A stretch of 64,000 nt of DNA from Rhopalosiphum padi (lineage: Eukaryota; Arthropoda; Insecta; Hemiptera; Aphididae): contig NC_083598.1 of assembly GCF_020882245.1 (NCBI RefSeq), positions 79,489,714 to 79,553,713 on the forward strand. Direction: 5' to 3'. Positions within the stretch are counted from its first letter, which is position 1, and each line of letters begins with the position of its first letter. The notes under the pieces were generated by a model, which had not been told where the DNA came from, made no database searches, and was given only the letters and a program-made list of their open reading frames with translations. Shown piece after piece: positions 1 to 15,100 of this stretch. The position numbers were made by a program, and so were the translations under genes.

Positions 1-2559
1 TTCAAAAAAGTTTAGGCAACTAATTTTAATTAGCTACTTATATCTAATTATTATATATTATCAATATCATTCATATATTTTTTTAGATAATAGATTAATT
101 TTTATTTATGTTTGAGTTTTATAATATATTGAAAAAATAAATGCTGCAATGCTATTATATACAACTATGAATTTATAGTGGCCTAATTACGTATACCCAA
201 TAACGTACATTGATTAAATTGTACATTTTTAGAAAAACATTTGATTTTAAAATATTTTTAATATAAATATGTTTACGTATATTTATTTATCTGAATTTAT
301 TTTCGCAGTACAAATGGTGTTTCAAGTAAATTAAGTTTTCAACCTCGCACTTCACAGTTCACACTATATATGCGGTGTATTGTGTTTACCATCAAGTAAC
401 ATATTATTCTTAAATTACTGGAAACTCTGTTACAATTCAATATTGATCAATGTCAGTGCAGTTTTCAGATAGACTATTGTTCAACTACGAATTGTGAGTA
501 AAATTATTTTATATACATAGAATGAGTAATATTATCTTTGCAACTAATATAATATATTATTATATTATAATACGAGTTACACCCTATAATAATGTTAATA
601 AATATTGTTATTTATAGGTAGTTGATTAAATAATTATAAAAGCTTATAGTTTTTATTATAAAACAAAAATAATTTATACTTTATTTTAAATGTTAGTAGT
701 CATATTTATTGGCAAATTTATATGTTTAGGGTACATATAAAAAGGCCAATTAAATTAAATGTAATTGTTGAAAGTACCTTTGGGTTTAATTACTATTTTT
801 TAAACACGTAGTTAAATACGATTAATACAAGTTTTAACTCACGTAGAATGTAAAATTCACAAAACACGTTCAATTAGTTAAGGTTGTAGTTGGCATGTTT
901 TAAAAATTAACACGGGCAAAGGACATTATGTCTACTTGAAAAAATTCATATTGACTTATTATTAACCATTTGAAACAATTATTTATTGTTTTTTTTTTTT
1001 TTATATAAAATTGTATGATATTAAAGTAGGTATCATTAGGTTCCGTATTTTTATTTTTATAAATAGATAATAGATACATTATAATTATCAAAAAAATATA
1101 GTATTAGGTATAACTCATTATTTAGTTAAAATAGAATACAATAGCTTCAAATTATTTTATTAAAATTTATTATACATACAAGAATTCATCTAGTAATTCA
1201 TTTATTGATATATTATATGACTGTATACGAATAATACGGAGCAACAATATTGTGGAATTATTATACTTATTATTTATGCATCGCATGACTATTTTAACAA
1301 AGATTTACTCGTATAAATTCCCAAACCTCTAAAATATACACAACACATATACTATTATTATAGAATTAATGTTTTAAATAAAGTTCATAAAGGTATATTA
1401 TGTAATATTGTCGTTGTTCCTACAAAGTCCTGTGAATTATATAGGTACTTGATGTATATATTATCATTACAAACAACTAGCCAGCACATAATATTCAGAA
1501 AACAGAAAGTGCATTTTATCATGCCGAAGTTGATATAGAAGCTATTTCAATATTCGTACCTGTTTTTAGTTAGCTATAGAGTATAGGTACATATTTTTTT
1601 TTTACAGAATATCTGTTTCATAAGTATAATTTGGACTCATGGCCCACATTCCTCTACTCGTCTTCTCGATAAAATACTATAGTTAATACTCGATGAAAAA
1701 GTCACATCAATTTTTCTTTTCAAGGTAAATCCCAGATTTTTGAGGTGAAAATGCACGATACTGGGAATAGTTTTATGGATGGTGACGGTGGATTCAAATA
1801 TTAGTAGACTATGGACTGCGACAACCATTATAATGAGATACTAATAAATAGGACTAAAGATTGATTTTTTTATGAAGTTATATACAAGAAGTCCATAAAT
1901 AATTCATTTTTAACACCCTAGTGCTTGTTTTGCTATACTTTAATTTAAGGCACATATTTCGCTCAAATTTGAAATTTGTTAAACATTTACCTAATCATAC
2001 ATATGCAACAATTTTATAGTTGAGACTACTGACAGTGTGATAAATTTTATAGAAGTGCAAAGTATTTACGTACAAATACTATGTTAACAATTTTAACTTT
2101 TAATCTTTTTTAAAAATTGTGCAATCAATAATTAATGTCAAATACGTTTTAAGTTTTTTTTTTTTTAATAAACACATACATATCATACGCCTGCATAGAA
2201 TCATTTCATAGCTGTATAATATGCGTATATGGAATACTTTTAAATCAGTTAGTGACAGTGTTAATTATTTAATGTATTCATACTTCGTACAAACTTTAAC
2301 TTAAAATAATCTTTTAATTTTGTATAAATAAACTATTTTAAATTAATATTTAGTAGTTACATAATGTTCATTATTATTAACGGGATTTTTTTTCGTAATA
2401 TTAACACGTTGATTTAAACGTTTCAATTTTATTTAATCGTTCTCGCATATTTTTATGGCATCTCTGGAGATTTTTTAGAGCATAAACGCATACATTTTTT
2501 ATCGCAAGAAGTCCCTAGTCTTACCGATGAGCGATAAACTGATAACTGACGGAATATGT
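1..2559. other. AT-rich noncoding stretch
   Basis: I see no supported gene here. The two open frames of about 63 codons (900-1091 and 1637-1828, both minus) have low-complexity, AT-driven composition and no splice or start context that favours them. Homopolymer T and A runs are common. It is probably intergenic or intronic. Confidence 0.5.
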
Positions 2560-3160
2560 TTCAGTAATCCGCTCTATATAAAATTATACCATATTGCAGT
2601 CGGTTTGATCCAGCTTGCCGTGTTTGCCGCCGTACGCACGGCTATGGATTAATATACCATTATAATTCACAACTTCATTATAAACTAACGGACGATATCC
2701 GGTGAGGTTCTAAACCCGAATGGCTAACCATAAAACATAATAGTAATATATTCTATAGTCCTCTGCATATCGTTTAGGAGCGGCTCTTGTGGCGAGCGGA
2801 TAACAACCATGCTATTTTCCGTTGGTCAGTATCTTATAAGTTATAAACGTTATCATGCGGCTAATTTTCTCAACTCTCGTCTTCAATTCCCGGACAATTT
2901 TTCTTTTGCAGTTTTATTCTGTTTTTGGTGATTATTTTTATTATTTCGTTTTGGTCTGCGGTAGCGTATGTAGTGAGTTCAGTGTGCGTGTATTGATCTA
3001 TAACCTACCGTTTTCACGTCGCCGTTCATAGATGTGTATTATACCGTAAATATATGCAGTGGCGAATAGAGTCTTGATCACATCCGATCTAACAATACGT
3101 GGTGACCGTTTACCGAGTATTACGTGCTGGGCGGTGTGTCAAGGTAGGATGCACGAAGTT
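2560..3160. promoter_or_regulatory. CpG-rich patch, candidate promoter or noncoding first exon
   Basis: This is the first clear rise in G+C and CpG in the window, with about six CpGs in the 50 bases after 2600. A TATA-like TATATAAAA lies at 2575-2583, with an initiator-like GCAGT at 2596-2600. A second arthropod-type initiator TCAGT lies at 2979-2983. A splice-donor-like CAAG|GTAGG follows near 3143, and the + frame running into it has no ATG. A promoter plus untranslated first exon would fit, possibly for the + strand membrane-protein gene 39 kb downstream. That link is only inference; TATA-to-initiator spacing is shorter than usual. Confidence 0.25.
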
Positions 3161-6100
3161 ACAAATGATATTCACTTATTCCCTTTAGTAACAGTAATTT
3201 ACATTATTATTTACATGTTTTTCGTAGGAATATACGATTTATTACACTTCTACTACCGGTTTTGTAAATTAGAATTTATTATATTTACGTGTCATAATAT
3301 AGTTAGATTTGGAAAATTCCTAACACACTTTGGATAAAAAAAAAAAACTTAGCAATCACGTAATGCACTGTATGACACTTGTTACTATATAGTTTTCCAA
3401 ATTACGATTTACGGTTTACTGGCGATAGAAAGGTATAATATTATTTTACACGTGGACTAAGATAAAATATAATTCCATCATATTCCGTGCTGTGGTCTTA
3501 CAACGAAGAATTATGTATAGTGATCGTAGGTTTTCGGGTATACACAAACGCTTCAAATGATTTTTAAAAACACATATTAGGCGATATAATAATATAGTAT
3601 AATATTTAAGTTAGGCATTTTAAAAAAACATTGGTATTAATTAATTATAGGGAATTATTTAAACCGATTTATGGATATTATTTATCAGTATGAGTATAAC
3701 AATATCAGTAGTAATATAATAACATAGTTGAAACTTTCAAAAACGTAATATTATTATATTTATGTATAAAGTAAAACTTTTTATATTGAAGGATTTTATT
3801 GAACAGGAGTTAACTTTAGTTGACTTAAATTATATGATTATTGTACGTATACGAATTATTAAAAAAAAAAAAACAAATTTTAAACTTCTTCAAGCATTTA
3901 AAAAATGATTTGTCATATTCGATGGCGTGTTGAATTGTTTGCGAATTTTTTTGGCATACAAACCACATTTATTTATTTAACTTTATTGATATGATAGTAA
4001 TATATGACTGAAAGAACTTGTAACTACCTCAATAACACTAAACTAAGATAATAACATATCGATTACTCGTTAACCATTGTTGCTGGTGTGCCAATGTTAT
4101 ACCTATAAACTATTATTTATTATTATTAAACTTGCTAACGCGACTGCTACCCCATAATTTATTTAATAGAGTACGTTACAATTGTTATAACCTTTAAAAA
4201 TTGCTATTATATATTATCAATATAACGACCAAAAACTAACCATTTTTTTTTTCGATAGTAAACCGTTCCCTTTTCAATTTTCATTAGTCATTCAGCTAGA
4301 ATATTTTAATGATTGATTTTTGAATGTAAATTGTTTATTATCTCTATATTTTTAAGAACATACTTGGTAGAATTATTATGATGACGTGTAACCCAACACA
4401 TCATAATAATTAAGTACGTATCATTATCACTCGTGTCGTAATTTCTCGCATGTTAAAATTTGTCAAAAGCGAACGATAAGAATTTCCATGTATCACAATT
4501 CGCTGAAAGTACATCCTTACACTGCATGTTAATATGATATTTGTATTAACTATACACTTTAAATAAACTCGGAATACGTATTATTTCTATCTACAAATTC
4601 ATCTGATACAAAAATATGTGATATTTACCCAAACGCCGTTTCCATATTATATTATCGTCTGTATAGCATATTAAATAAACTATAATATCGATATGTTACT
4701 TAATTTTTAACATAATGTATCATTTGACGATCAACTCCCCTAAATGGTGTTCAAACAATAATGGATACGTTACGTACGTTAACAATTATGAAATAACTAA
4801 TAATATAATAATAATTTATTATTGGAACACTGAGCAAATTATAATTTATATCGTTTAATGTTCGTTCTCGATATTATTGCAGACGTACTACGGCATGCGC
4901 TAAAAACAAACAATTATTTACTATATATAATATTATATAACTCAATAAAAATATGCATACGCGCGTCTTCGTATGGTGAAATGGAAATAATAGTGCATGA
5001 AAGAATCTCGCAAAAAAAGAAAAAATGCGCCTAACTCGGGATTAAAAAAAAAAAGTTTTTTTTGAAATTATTAAAACGATTACCCTCAATGTCCCGAGTC
5101 CCGACATACAATATTAAAAGTTTTATATAGGACATTAAACCCATGCCATCCAAGTATTAAAATTTAAAAGAGTCTGTCTGCAAAGCTCTTAAAAAACTTA
5201 TATATGCGTATATATGCTATAATATACAATATACAATGTGCTCACACGCGACACGCGTCTGAATAATCACGAAATCGCATCTCAAGACAGACATTTTATT
5301 TGCATGCATATTTACGTATAATATGTATATTATAATATTATTATACATGAAATATACATATATGATGTAATCGCATTTGATTTACATTCACGTCAAAGGA
5401 ATGTATTGTACCGACTTATAATGTATTATGTATAGGTACTATAATGTATAGTTAGTTAATTTAAAGAGTTGTATAACATTAAATAAGTGAAATAGTGCGA
5501 TTTTAAACAAAACTAATTAAACTATTAACAAAGTACATATTAGTCAATTCGATGTCAACTGCGTAATTTTTACGTAGGTACATCTGAGTCGTTGCAGACT
5601 TTTTTTTTGTTGGGGATTAACATGTCCTCATACTGTAGTTATATAAGCTTTGTAGTTTATATCGTGCATGAGCTCTGTTTTCCGTCTATGTAGAATCGTT
5701 TTTTTAACGGATGCATTATTCTTTTAAAATATTTAAAAAATGCCAAAGTACTGAAATCTAAATTAATAATTAGTTTTTTTTCAAATAACAGATGCAAAAA
5801 CCATAGTTTTTATGTTGCATTGCAACAGTTGCAAGATATACATTTCATACAAATTAAAAAATAAAATATTGTAAAATGTAGTATAGCGTGTTTTTAATTA
5901 TTACATTAAAAAAATATAATATATAGGCATAGGTATATATTTAATTTGTCAAAAATTGTATTTTTTTAAATAGGTATTCACATTTTACTTTATTTGTATT
6001 TTCTAAAATACTAAAAAAATAATTTTTAACTGACATCCTCCTCCATCCCAAAGTAAAAATTAAATCCAACTAATTACCTTCAAAGTTGACAATTGAAGCT

Positions 6101-9100
6101 TTTTTTCTAAATTAAAAAGTAGGTACCTCCGATATATAAAAAAAAAGTCAATAAATAATCATCATTGTAAGACCAACAAATACATTTCGATCAGAATATG
6201 AAATATGAGTCAATATATATATATATATATATATATAAAAAACTATATATATGAATATTCTGAATATTTCTACTAATAGCTAAAATATATACGGTTGATA
6301 GTCTGGTTGACTGTATTTACCGATCGTGGTGGTAGTTGAAGCAGATCGACCTCGTCGTACAAATTGAGTCTGACGTTACTCTAAAAGTCATTCGATTTGA
6401 TCAGAATACAATTTCATTCGATAATAATACGCATAAAAAGTGTGTATTTTTTGCAGTCGAGTTTTCCAACTTTGAATAACATTTTATACGATGTAATAAA
6501 TTGTATTCTCTTTATAATTTATTACAAAACTGTTAGACCCTTTTTTTTGTCAATCATGGTAGGACTTGGAGTTACGACAATTTAATAGCAACAAAGGTAA
6601 GAAAATTAAATTATTTTAGTTGACACTTTATTTTCGTAAAAATCAACAAAATCATTTTCATTATAATACGATTTTATGTAATGCCGGACAACCGAATAAT
6701 TATGCGTAGATAGATTTTGTTATTAATTGATCACTGCACTCTTATATATTGGTCAACGCGTGTAGGGCCGCCATTTTGTAATTATTCGAATATTTCGTGT
6801 AGTTTCTGTAACGTACCGTAAATATAAAAATATAATACATCGATATAATGACATTCAGTGGGATATTTTCAACGGAAAACAATATTATACATCATAACAT
6901 ATTATTGCGTTGCGGTTACGTTTTCTCGAGTGTGAGACAACTTTTCTACGATCGCTTTGCTCCGGCTAACGATATTATGAAGCATATATAGGTACTGTGT
7001 ATAATGTATCACCACGTCTATATCAAAAGTTTGAAAGCGCATACATTCTTCTGTTTTCGATAAAAGTATAAACACATTAGCCGTACGGCGGTTTCGGGGT
7101 TTCGGAAGAGTCTGTGTATAAAATATATTTCGCCATGCTGTAATAATTGTAGTTTGATCGAATAACCGTCGAGCTTGAGGTCCATATTTGTTTTTGTTTG
7201 AAATGGTCTGCCCATACATTATAGAAAATCGTAAACATATACATATTATATACTCGTATATAATATTATATGTATTACAATATACCTATATAAACAACAC
7301 GAGTGTTGAATTATACGTGTAGTTGTAGTCATGCACCTTCGTTTTGATGCAAAACACATTCATATAATTAACGCGAAAATTGTTATAATTGTAATCGGAT
7401 ATGAGTATAATTTACTCGTAGGTGGTTGAGTCGTAATTTGAAAAGGTTATCATTAAAAATTAAATTATTTAATGCATAGTAATTGTACATTATTATTCAT
7501 TGACTATAATTTGATTACTATAGTCAAAAGTTTTATCAGTTTTTATTTATAGATTTTGAGTAATGTGAACGATTCAGATATTATAATACTTTTGATCAAT
7601 CTTTATTAATCTTAATATTTTAAAAAAAGTAAGATTTCTATTAGTACATGATAGTAACTAAGATCATATGTATATCAATGAGTTAAATATTACACCATTT
7701 TACTTATTTAGTATTTATTTACCAATTATTAATCAATATTAGTTTTTTTAAAGGGTACTGGTTGTTTAAGTTTTATATTATAAGTATCTACTCTTAACGA
7801 AGTACGTATAATTGGAACAAACTTTATTTTTTATCACTCGGTTACTTTCTGTTTATTCTTGGTTTTCAATAAATTATCATGGTTATTAATTAATAAAAAA
7901 GTTAGGATTATTAATTAGTTAGATACTTAGGTTACTTATTTATAAGAATATAAATTAAATAATGGAGTACTAAAATTCTACAAATATATAAATAGAAACT
8001 ATTTTATTTTAAAAGTCAATGTTTAAATAAAATTTATAAGGCGTATTATAATAGTATATTTGATAATAATAATATGTATACAGTTTATTGCAGTAATTTT
8101 CATAATCATGTAATTAATTTAAACAAAAGTAATTTACATTTGTATTTTCTATAGTTCTCATTGCATCTCTATAATAGACAAATACATATAATATTATGCA
8201 TATAGGATTTCATATAAATGACAAAAATAATAATAAAAAATACAATCATATTGCTTGACTACATTCAAAAGTAATTTTCTGTGACATGGGACGTATACAA
8301 AACTACAAAAAATATTATTTTATTATACACATAAATCATAAGACAAATAAAATTACATACGTATGTTAAGCGATCGATCAAAAGACACTATAACAAATGA
8401 GACGGTTTTGTGTAAGAAAATAATACTTTTGGAGAAGGAATAAAATTTGTATTGTAGATTTTAATTCAAAATAAATGAATTATATGAATAAGGTAATATA
8501 ATTTACACTACGCGTCTACACGACTGAATAAATATTATATTGTCAAAAATACGTTTTTAGAATTTTAATCCCTTTTATTATACTAAATGTGTAATATAAT
8601 ATACAATCAAACATTTTCTTTTTCTTTGAATAAACATCTTAATAAGTACAAAGTACACGTATTAAACGTCAAATATATTTTGAATCCGTACTATAGGACA
8701 ATTTATTTTTTTCCATATCAATCAAAGGATAATATCTGATCGGTATAATATACTTAATATTCTTATAATATTAATATCTTGTAAAACACGATCGTAAATT
8801 ATATATAATTTTATATAATTGTTTTAATCAAGCTACTTATTACATTTTGTACATAATATAATATTTACTTTTGAAATTATATTTTATATTATTTAGAGGG
8901 ATCGGATATTAAAGTGGAAAAACATTAATTAAGGACACACTAATTAATCCTATTAAAACTTACAAGTCTGTTGATTATTTGTTAATTACTCATGCAGATG
9001 TAAAAAAAAAAAAAAACAATTTGTTCTTAATAAATTAATATCTATTGTGTCGTTATTCTATAAAATATGTTTTTTTCAATCGATGTTATTTTTCAGTAAT

Positions 9101-11240
9101 AATGCTTTATTGTATAAAGAATATATGTTTTCCTTCTTTTATAAAAACAGTCATTCAAATGTTTCATATGTGCCTTTTATTGATTTAAAATTGTACATAG
9201 TTTTTATATTAAACATGCAATTTATTTTTAAGTCTAAGTTGTTTTTGGAGTATAACAAAGAAAGTAGTACAGAAGTCATGCAGTTACATTTAAAGTTAAT
9301 CCATTTTGAAAAAAAAATGTATATTTATTTTGTTTGAATTGAAAATAATTATGTATATTATAGTACTTCATTTATTTTACAATTTAGATTTTTCTATTTA
9401 ATATGATATAGAACGGGCTTGAATTTTTATTTCATATAATAATAATACTAGATAACATATGTAGTAATATAATATTATATATTATATCATATGAAATAAT
9501 ATATTAAATTTATATACATAATATGTACTTATTCGAACGTACAGGATATCATGAATAGAATATGAGTATAGGAATAGTATATATTATGGTGTATTTATAT
9601 AATATCTGTGCATTATAATATCAAACGTAATAACTATCATAGGCTAGGATGGTCGTACGAGAGAAAATATGTGGATTCTTATATTATAGACATTGTAGCA
9701 GTGACTCTAAATGAACGGGGCACATGCTCACTAGCACACTGCAGCTGTTTGCAGTGCCCGATATACTATATTTGATATGGTATACTGGACGTGACTTAAA
9801 TACAAATTAAATTCATTTATTTGTTTAAGAAAAAAAATTTTTAGCTATGTTGTAACTTACAGTTGTATGTAAATATACAACGAAAAGACGTGTACTTACT
9901 AAAAAAAAAAACATTTTTTTTTCCTTTTTATAAAATCAATGAGATATTTTATTTACACTCGATATTATGTATTAATGTGTACAAATAAAGTACTGTTTAT
10001 ACATAATAACGCTATTTTTTTTTATTATTCATACTGCACATGCCTATAAAATCCGTATTTTATAACGTGTAATTCTTACTCGATAAATCAACTTAATCTT
10101 CATATTATAAATAATTATACTTACCAAACAGAACTGTTTGAGTAAGTATTTGAATTAATTTTTTTCATTTAAATCAATGGTAAATGTAATGCCAAACAAT
10201 ATTATATATAACATAGTTTTGACATAGTTTATTTAATTATGTAATGCGATTTTATAATTCTGTTACAGTTACAACTGGCATTTACAATATTATTAAATTG
10301 ATTAATTTTTTTCTGGAGTTCTGTTTATAACTGATTTATACTACAATAGGTATCTAGACTATTCTCGGTCAAAACAATTAACTTATTATTTTTTTTTATT
10401 GATCATACAACACATTTATAATTCTAAATGATATTTTCTATTTTCTATATGTAATTAAAATTAAATGGAATATGTTATATTGAGACGTGGATCTAGAAAT
10501 CTGAAATGGATGGCTACATTTTAATTTTGATTATAATTTTATTGTCTAATAGATTACACATTTAATTACAGATAATGTTCAATAACAATTATATCTGTTA
10601 CATAAAATTTAAATGTTATACACTGAGTTACACTAAACACCTAATATACAACAGGATGATTTTCACAGATTTTACATATTAATATTATTAATTTTAAATA
10701 TAATGATTAAAAATTTGTATTTTAAATTATGCAATGCAGTGTCAAGGACAAAAGGAAACGGTCGTTTAATTTCAACAACAATAAAAGCTGTCAAGTTTAA
10801 ACTGAAAAAAATTCAATAGTCGCATTCTTAAAGTGGTGTAGTAGTAGTGACCGAAAACTGATTTTGTTAAGCTCTCGCTGTAAGAAAACCATTTAAACTT
10901 TAACACACAATATTATAGAAGGTATAGTACTACGCGATAGTATCTTTTAATAGTTTTACTAAATAACTGTTATATTTTTTTTTTATGTACGCAGACACTT
11001 TCTGCATTTAGAAAACTTCATCGATTAATATATATATATATATATGTATGTTATACAGTGTGGAGTACCTAAATGTATTTAATTAAAAATATTCAAACAT
11101 TTTTTTTACATTACGTATAATACTTTAAAAAAAAATACTTGGATACGTATTTGAAATATTTCCACAAAGAATGTATTTTTAAAATATCAAATACTTTTTT
11201 TATCATTTTATAATTTTATACAATAATATATTCGTGATAA
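3161..11240. other. AT-rich noncoding stretch
   Basis: No gene is supported here. A 105-codon minus-strand frame with its own ATG (6902-7219) overlaps a less AT-rich patch and is listed under rejected items. A donor-like AAAG|GTAAGA occurs near 6597 after a mildly GC-enriched 6300-6600 segment, without further exon evidence. The remainder is AT-rich with poly-A and poly-T tracts. Confidence 0.45.
6213..6237. repeat. (AT)n microsatellite
   Basis: About twelve uninterrupted AT dinucleotides, followed after a short A run by a second short TA tract near 6245. A simple-sequence repeat likely to be length-polymorphic. Confidence 0.85.
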
Positions 11241-12180
11241 GAAGTACCACCATAAATTTCAGTTGGGTGACTTTCTATTGAAATGGGGTTTTCGGCGAAT
11301 AAGAGGAAATATCAAATTACATAATATTTTCAGACAAATTTCAAAATTTCAAACTTTTTGGTATGCGCATGCACAATGCTACTATTTTTAACGGTAATAA
11401 CATTTTTTACAGATTTGGGTAGACCATATTTAAAAACAATTTTTGTATAACAAGTTTTTTTCTAATTAAAAAATTGACGAATGAAGTTTAACGTTGAAAT
11501 TTAATTTTTATGAAAAATTTGTGCTGACGAAATTCAATATATACACAAAAATCAAAACAATATCTCCAATATTATTAAATAATGGTTTGTAGATAGATAT
11601 AAGACCTAAATAAACACTTATTGTTTTTGTAAGTTATCCTCATTTTCACCAATCATAATTTTGAGATAAGATAAATAAATGTTTAAATTAAACAATATAA
11701 AAAAATTTAACACTATAAAATTTAAAATTAAGATTTGTTTATTCACAATGATTAGTTCTAATTAATAGTTTTAAATATTTGCTTTATGTTCCAAATATGA
11801 TTCAAAACTTTAAAATTCTATTGATATGTCAGCTTTTATATTTTGATCTCCTCTTAAATTATGAAAACAAATAAGTGTTTATTTATGTTTCATCTATCTA
11901 TAGTTATTTAATAATATTAGATATTATATTATTGCACAGAACAAACAGAATGGTGATATTATTTCGATTTTCGAGTACATATTGAACATAGTTAAAATTT
12001 CGTCAGAACAGATTATTCGTAAACATTAAATGTTGACGTTAAATTTAATTTTCAGGTTTTGTAATTAGAAAAAACGTTTTAGACAAAAATGGTTTTAAAT
12101 TAAAATACTCCAACGGACTCTATTTAAAACCTTTTTTTCAGTACAAGGTCATCGAACTGAAATATACCGTATGTCCGCAG
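11241..12180. mobile_element. Fold-back (long inverted repeat) MITE-like element
   Basis: The sequence forms two imperfect inverted arms of roughly 350-420 bases around a spacer of about 150-200 bases. Landmarks pair in the right order. GTACCACCATAAATTTCAG (11244-11262) matches the complement of the segment ending at 12180. TTTTTTTCTAATTA on the left matches GTTTTTTCTAATTAC on the reversed right arm. CTGACGAAATT is present on both arms. ATTATTAAATAA...AAATAAACACTTAT is also present on both arms. There is no open frame inside, so it is non-autonomous. I could not identify a clean target-site duplication, so the superfamily is open. A transcript across it would fold into a long hairpin. Confidence 0.7.
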
Positions 12181-15100
12181 AAACAGTATACACTTTATCA
12201 CTCATCACTCGGTACCTAAATATTTTCAATTCTGTTTATGGGACGTCAAACTATACTAATGTATCACAAATTATACATTTATTATTAAAGTTACAAATTA
12301 TTTACTATACATTAATTATTATTATTTATATTAATATTATTTTATTTTATTATAACATATTCTGAAATTACATAATTTACTATAAAAACATGTATTTTTA
12401 AAAAATACAATTTTTAAAATACAAATTTTAAATTTCTATTTTTTTTTTAACTATACTATCTATTTTTATTTACAACATAATTTAAAAATATTATATTAAA
12501 TTATATTATCAATTTATAAATAGTAAATAATTTATTATTTTAGTAATAAATGTATAATTTATGATCCATTAGTATAGTTTAACGTCCGTTAATATCATAT
12601 GGTGTGTTTAGATTTAGAACAACAAATACGTGCAATTAAAAAAACAAAAACAAATTCAATACATTTTTTTACATTATACCTATAAATAGCTCTAATTTCG
12701 ATAATTTTTGGTTTAGAATACAAGTTGATAGATTAAAATTACTTAAAAAAATTGTTTCATTTTAAAATTATATTTAAAATAGGGATCACCGTTAAAAAAA
12801 ATGAAGTTGTGTTGCGCATGTATAAAACAAATGACTTAAGGAAATTATTGTAAGTTACAGGATCCATTAGTCTAGTTTAATATCTAGCAAACAGAATTAA
12901 AAAATATTTATAAAGTAATGATTGATAAAGTTTATCTTGTTTCCGTGGACATACGATATACATATAGTGGTACTTATTAGCGTAACACTTCGTATATGTT
13001 TTATTATTTTCAATATAATTTTTTTTCTTGATTACACATTTTATAATTTAATTAAAAATCTCTTTATAGAAATAAACATTTCTGAATTCTCAATATGCTC
13101 TTTCTCCCGATAAAAATATTTGTTTATATGTGTGAATAATACTTAAGCAGACTTTAAAATAAAGAAAATATGTATACAACATACATGTACAGAATTTATT
13201 TATATTTACTCAAAACTATGGGCTAACATATCTTCGAGAAAATGAACGTTTAAAAAGATTATACAAGAATACACCATTTGAAATTGATTTTAATAAAATA
13301 TATTAAGTTATTCAAGCTTATTTTACAATACAAATATTATTTACGAGTAACATAACATAATTAACATTTAATGGTTTTTGTTCATATTGCTTACGGTTAA
13401 AATGTCAAATTAAAATGTTCAAAATTAATTAATTTACTTTGTACTATTTGTTTCTTACAAGTTGTAATAGAAGATATTACAATAAAAAAATATTTTGACA
13501 CTGTATTCTAAGGATAATAATGAAATATGTAGTCATAAACATTCTGGTATAGACAGCACGTTATATTTGTTCTCTTTTGTTTTTGTTCTCGTTGTGTAGA
13601 TTTATGCTAACATTAAACATAATTTGTATTCGAACAGTATATAGAAACTAAAAATAGGTCTGAGCCACTGTAGCACATTACTAAAATACATATATTCTCA
13701 TTAAGTATCTAATTAAACATTTACAAAACTCAATTCTGATTTCCACAACGATTTAACATGGCTATACAATATTTATGAATCTCAGCGCAATTGATAGGCA
13801 TCGAGGATATGGGCAAAGTATTACTTTTCTTCGAATCGTAATAAAATCGAATATATTACAACTCTATGTGTAATAGCGATATTCATCAGATCCATTGGAC
13901 GGTATTTTTGGTGATACTTTGAAAAACCACCGCTAATAATTAATTAATTAATAAACATCATAATCCTAATAGTATACATACAGATTCAGCGGTGTCAAAT
14001 ATGTTTGATCTGCGAATTGAAATGGATAGGTATATTAGACGTATCTTGCGATCACGTAATGAAATCGAATACTGACGTGAATAGACGATGCTGTGTAAAT
14101 ATATTATGTAATATAATCCTTTTTCAACTAGAACGGGATTGATAAAATAACTCGAGTCTGCTGAGCGTCAATCCTATCTTTTGGTGAAAACAAACATAAT
14201 ATAGGCTATAGCTAATACGCAATGTAGGGTTGATGAAATCGCAATGGTGGTAAACCGAATAGGACGATACATACATATACACAAAACCGTAACTCGAGAG
14301 TAAAAGCCTAATCATTTTTTTGGAAACGATCCAACTGTAATAATAATCAAATGTTTCCACGTGGCAAAACGTAAGCGAACAAATCACTGGCCCATATTAG
14401 AGTGGCGATTTCGTTTGAGACGAAGACTGTAAACCTTTATTTAAAAGGTGATGTGGAAAGTGGGAGGAAACGGATTGTTCGTACGGTGTTATCGCAACGT
14501 ATATGTATAGCAAAGAATGTGTGTATTTTAGAACAAGGGGAGCTTCGTAAACAGTTAAATCGATACGCATGTGGTCTGGAAGGATATATAACTCCGGGAG
14601 CGTAAAGAAATTTAATGACCATTTCCGTAGGTACCGGACCCGAAAATCACGAATACAGGAAATATTCGCTGTGTTGAATTATTAGTAATCGGAAAAATAT
14701 ATGTATTTATATATTATATTGTACAAGTGTTTCGGTAATAGAGAGAGTCCGATCTCGAAAACAAAAATTAAATTATAGCTCAACCTTTTTTTCTATAAAT
14801 ATGTAATATTACGCCTAAATAGTGCATTATTAATATTTATATAAGTCTCTAGAAAAACGGAATATAATAAAAATAACATAATACTTTATTACAATCGAAA
14901 AGGAAGATTCACTAAGAATACTCATCCTTATTTTAGTACGTCAACATTTTCAGAAAAATATTCTACTAAATAATTTAGAGTAGAAAAAGAAGGTTTTCAT
15001 TTTCAAAAACAACAGTCTGTACTTCCACATTATGATACTTTAGTAAGATAGTACGAAAATCTCAATAATTTTAAGTTTATTTGAAAATGACGAAAATAAG

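Noticed and set aside
6902..7219. 105-codon minus-strand frame with its own ATG
   Set aside because: No recognisable domain, splice sites or polyadenylation signal; an overlapping frame on the same strand is also open for 65 codons, so openness is probably due to local composition.
9047..9337. 96-codon + strand frame
   Set aside because: Composition is almost entirely Phe, Tyr, Lys, Ile and Leu codons, as expected from AT-rich noise; no ATG start.
9720..9765. CACTGCA...TGCAGTG hairpin, considered as a microRNA precursor
   Set aside because: Only a 7-bp stem that does not extend outward; a precursor needs about 22 paired bases.
14402..14605. 67-codon frame in a less AT-rich patch (14090-14660)
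   Set aside because: No ATG, no acceptor with a pyrimidine tract, and the opposite strand is open over the same bases.
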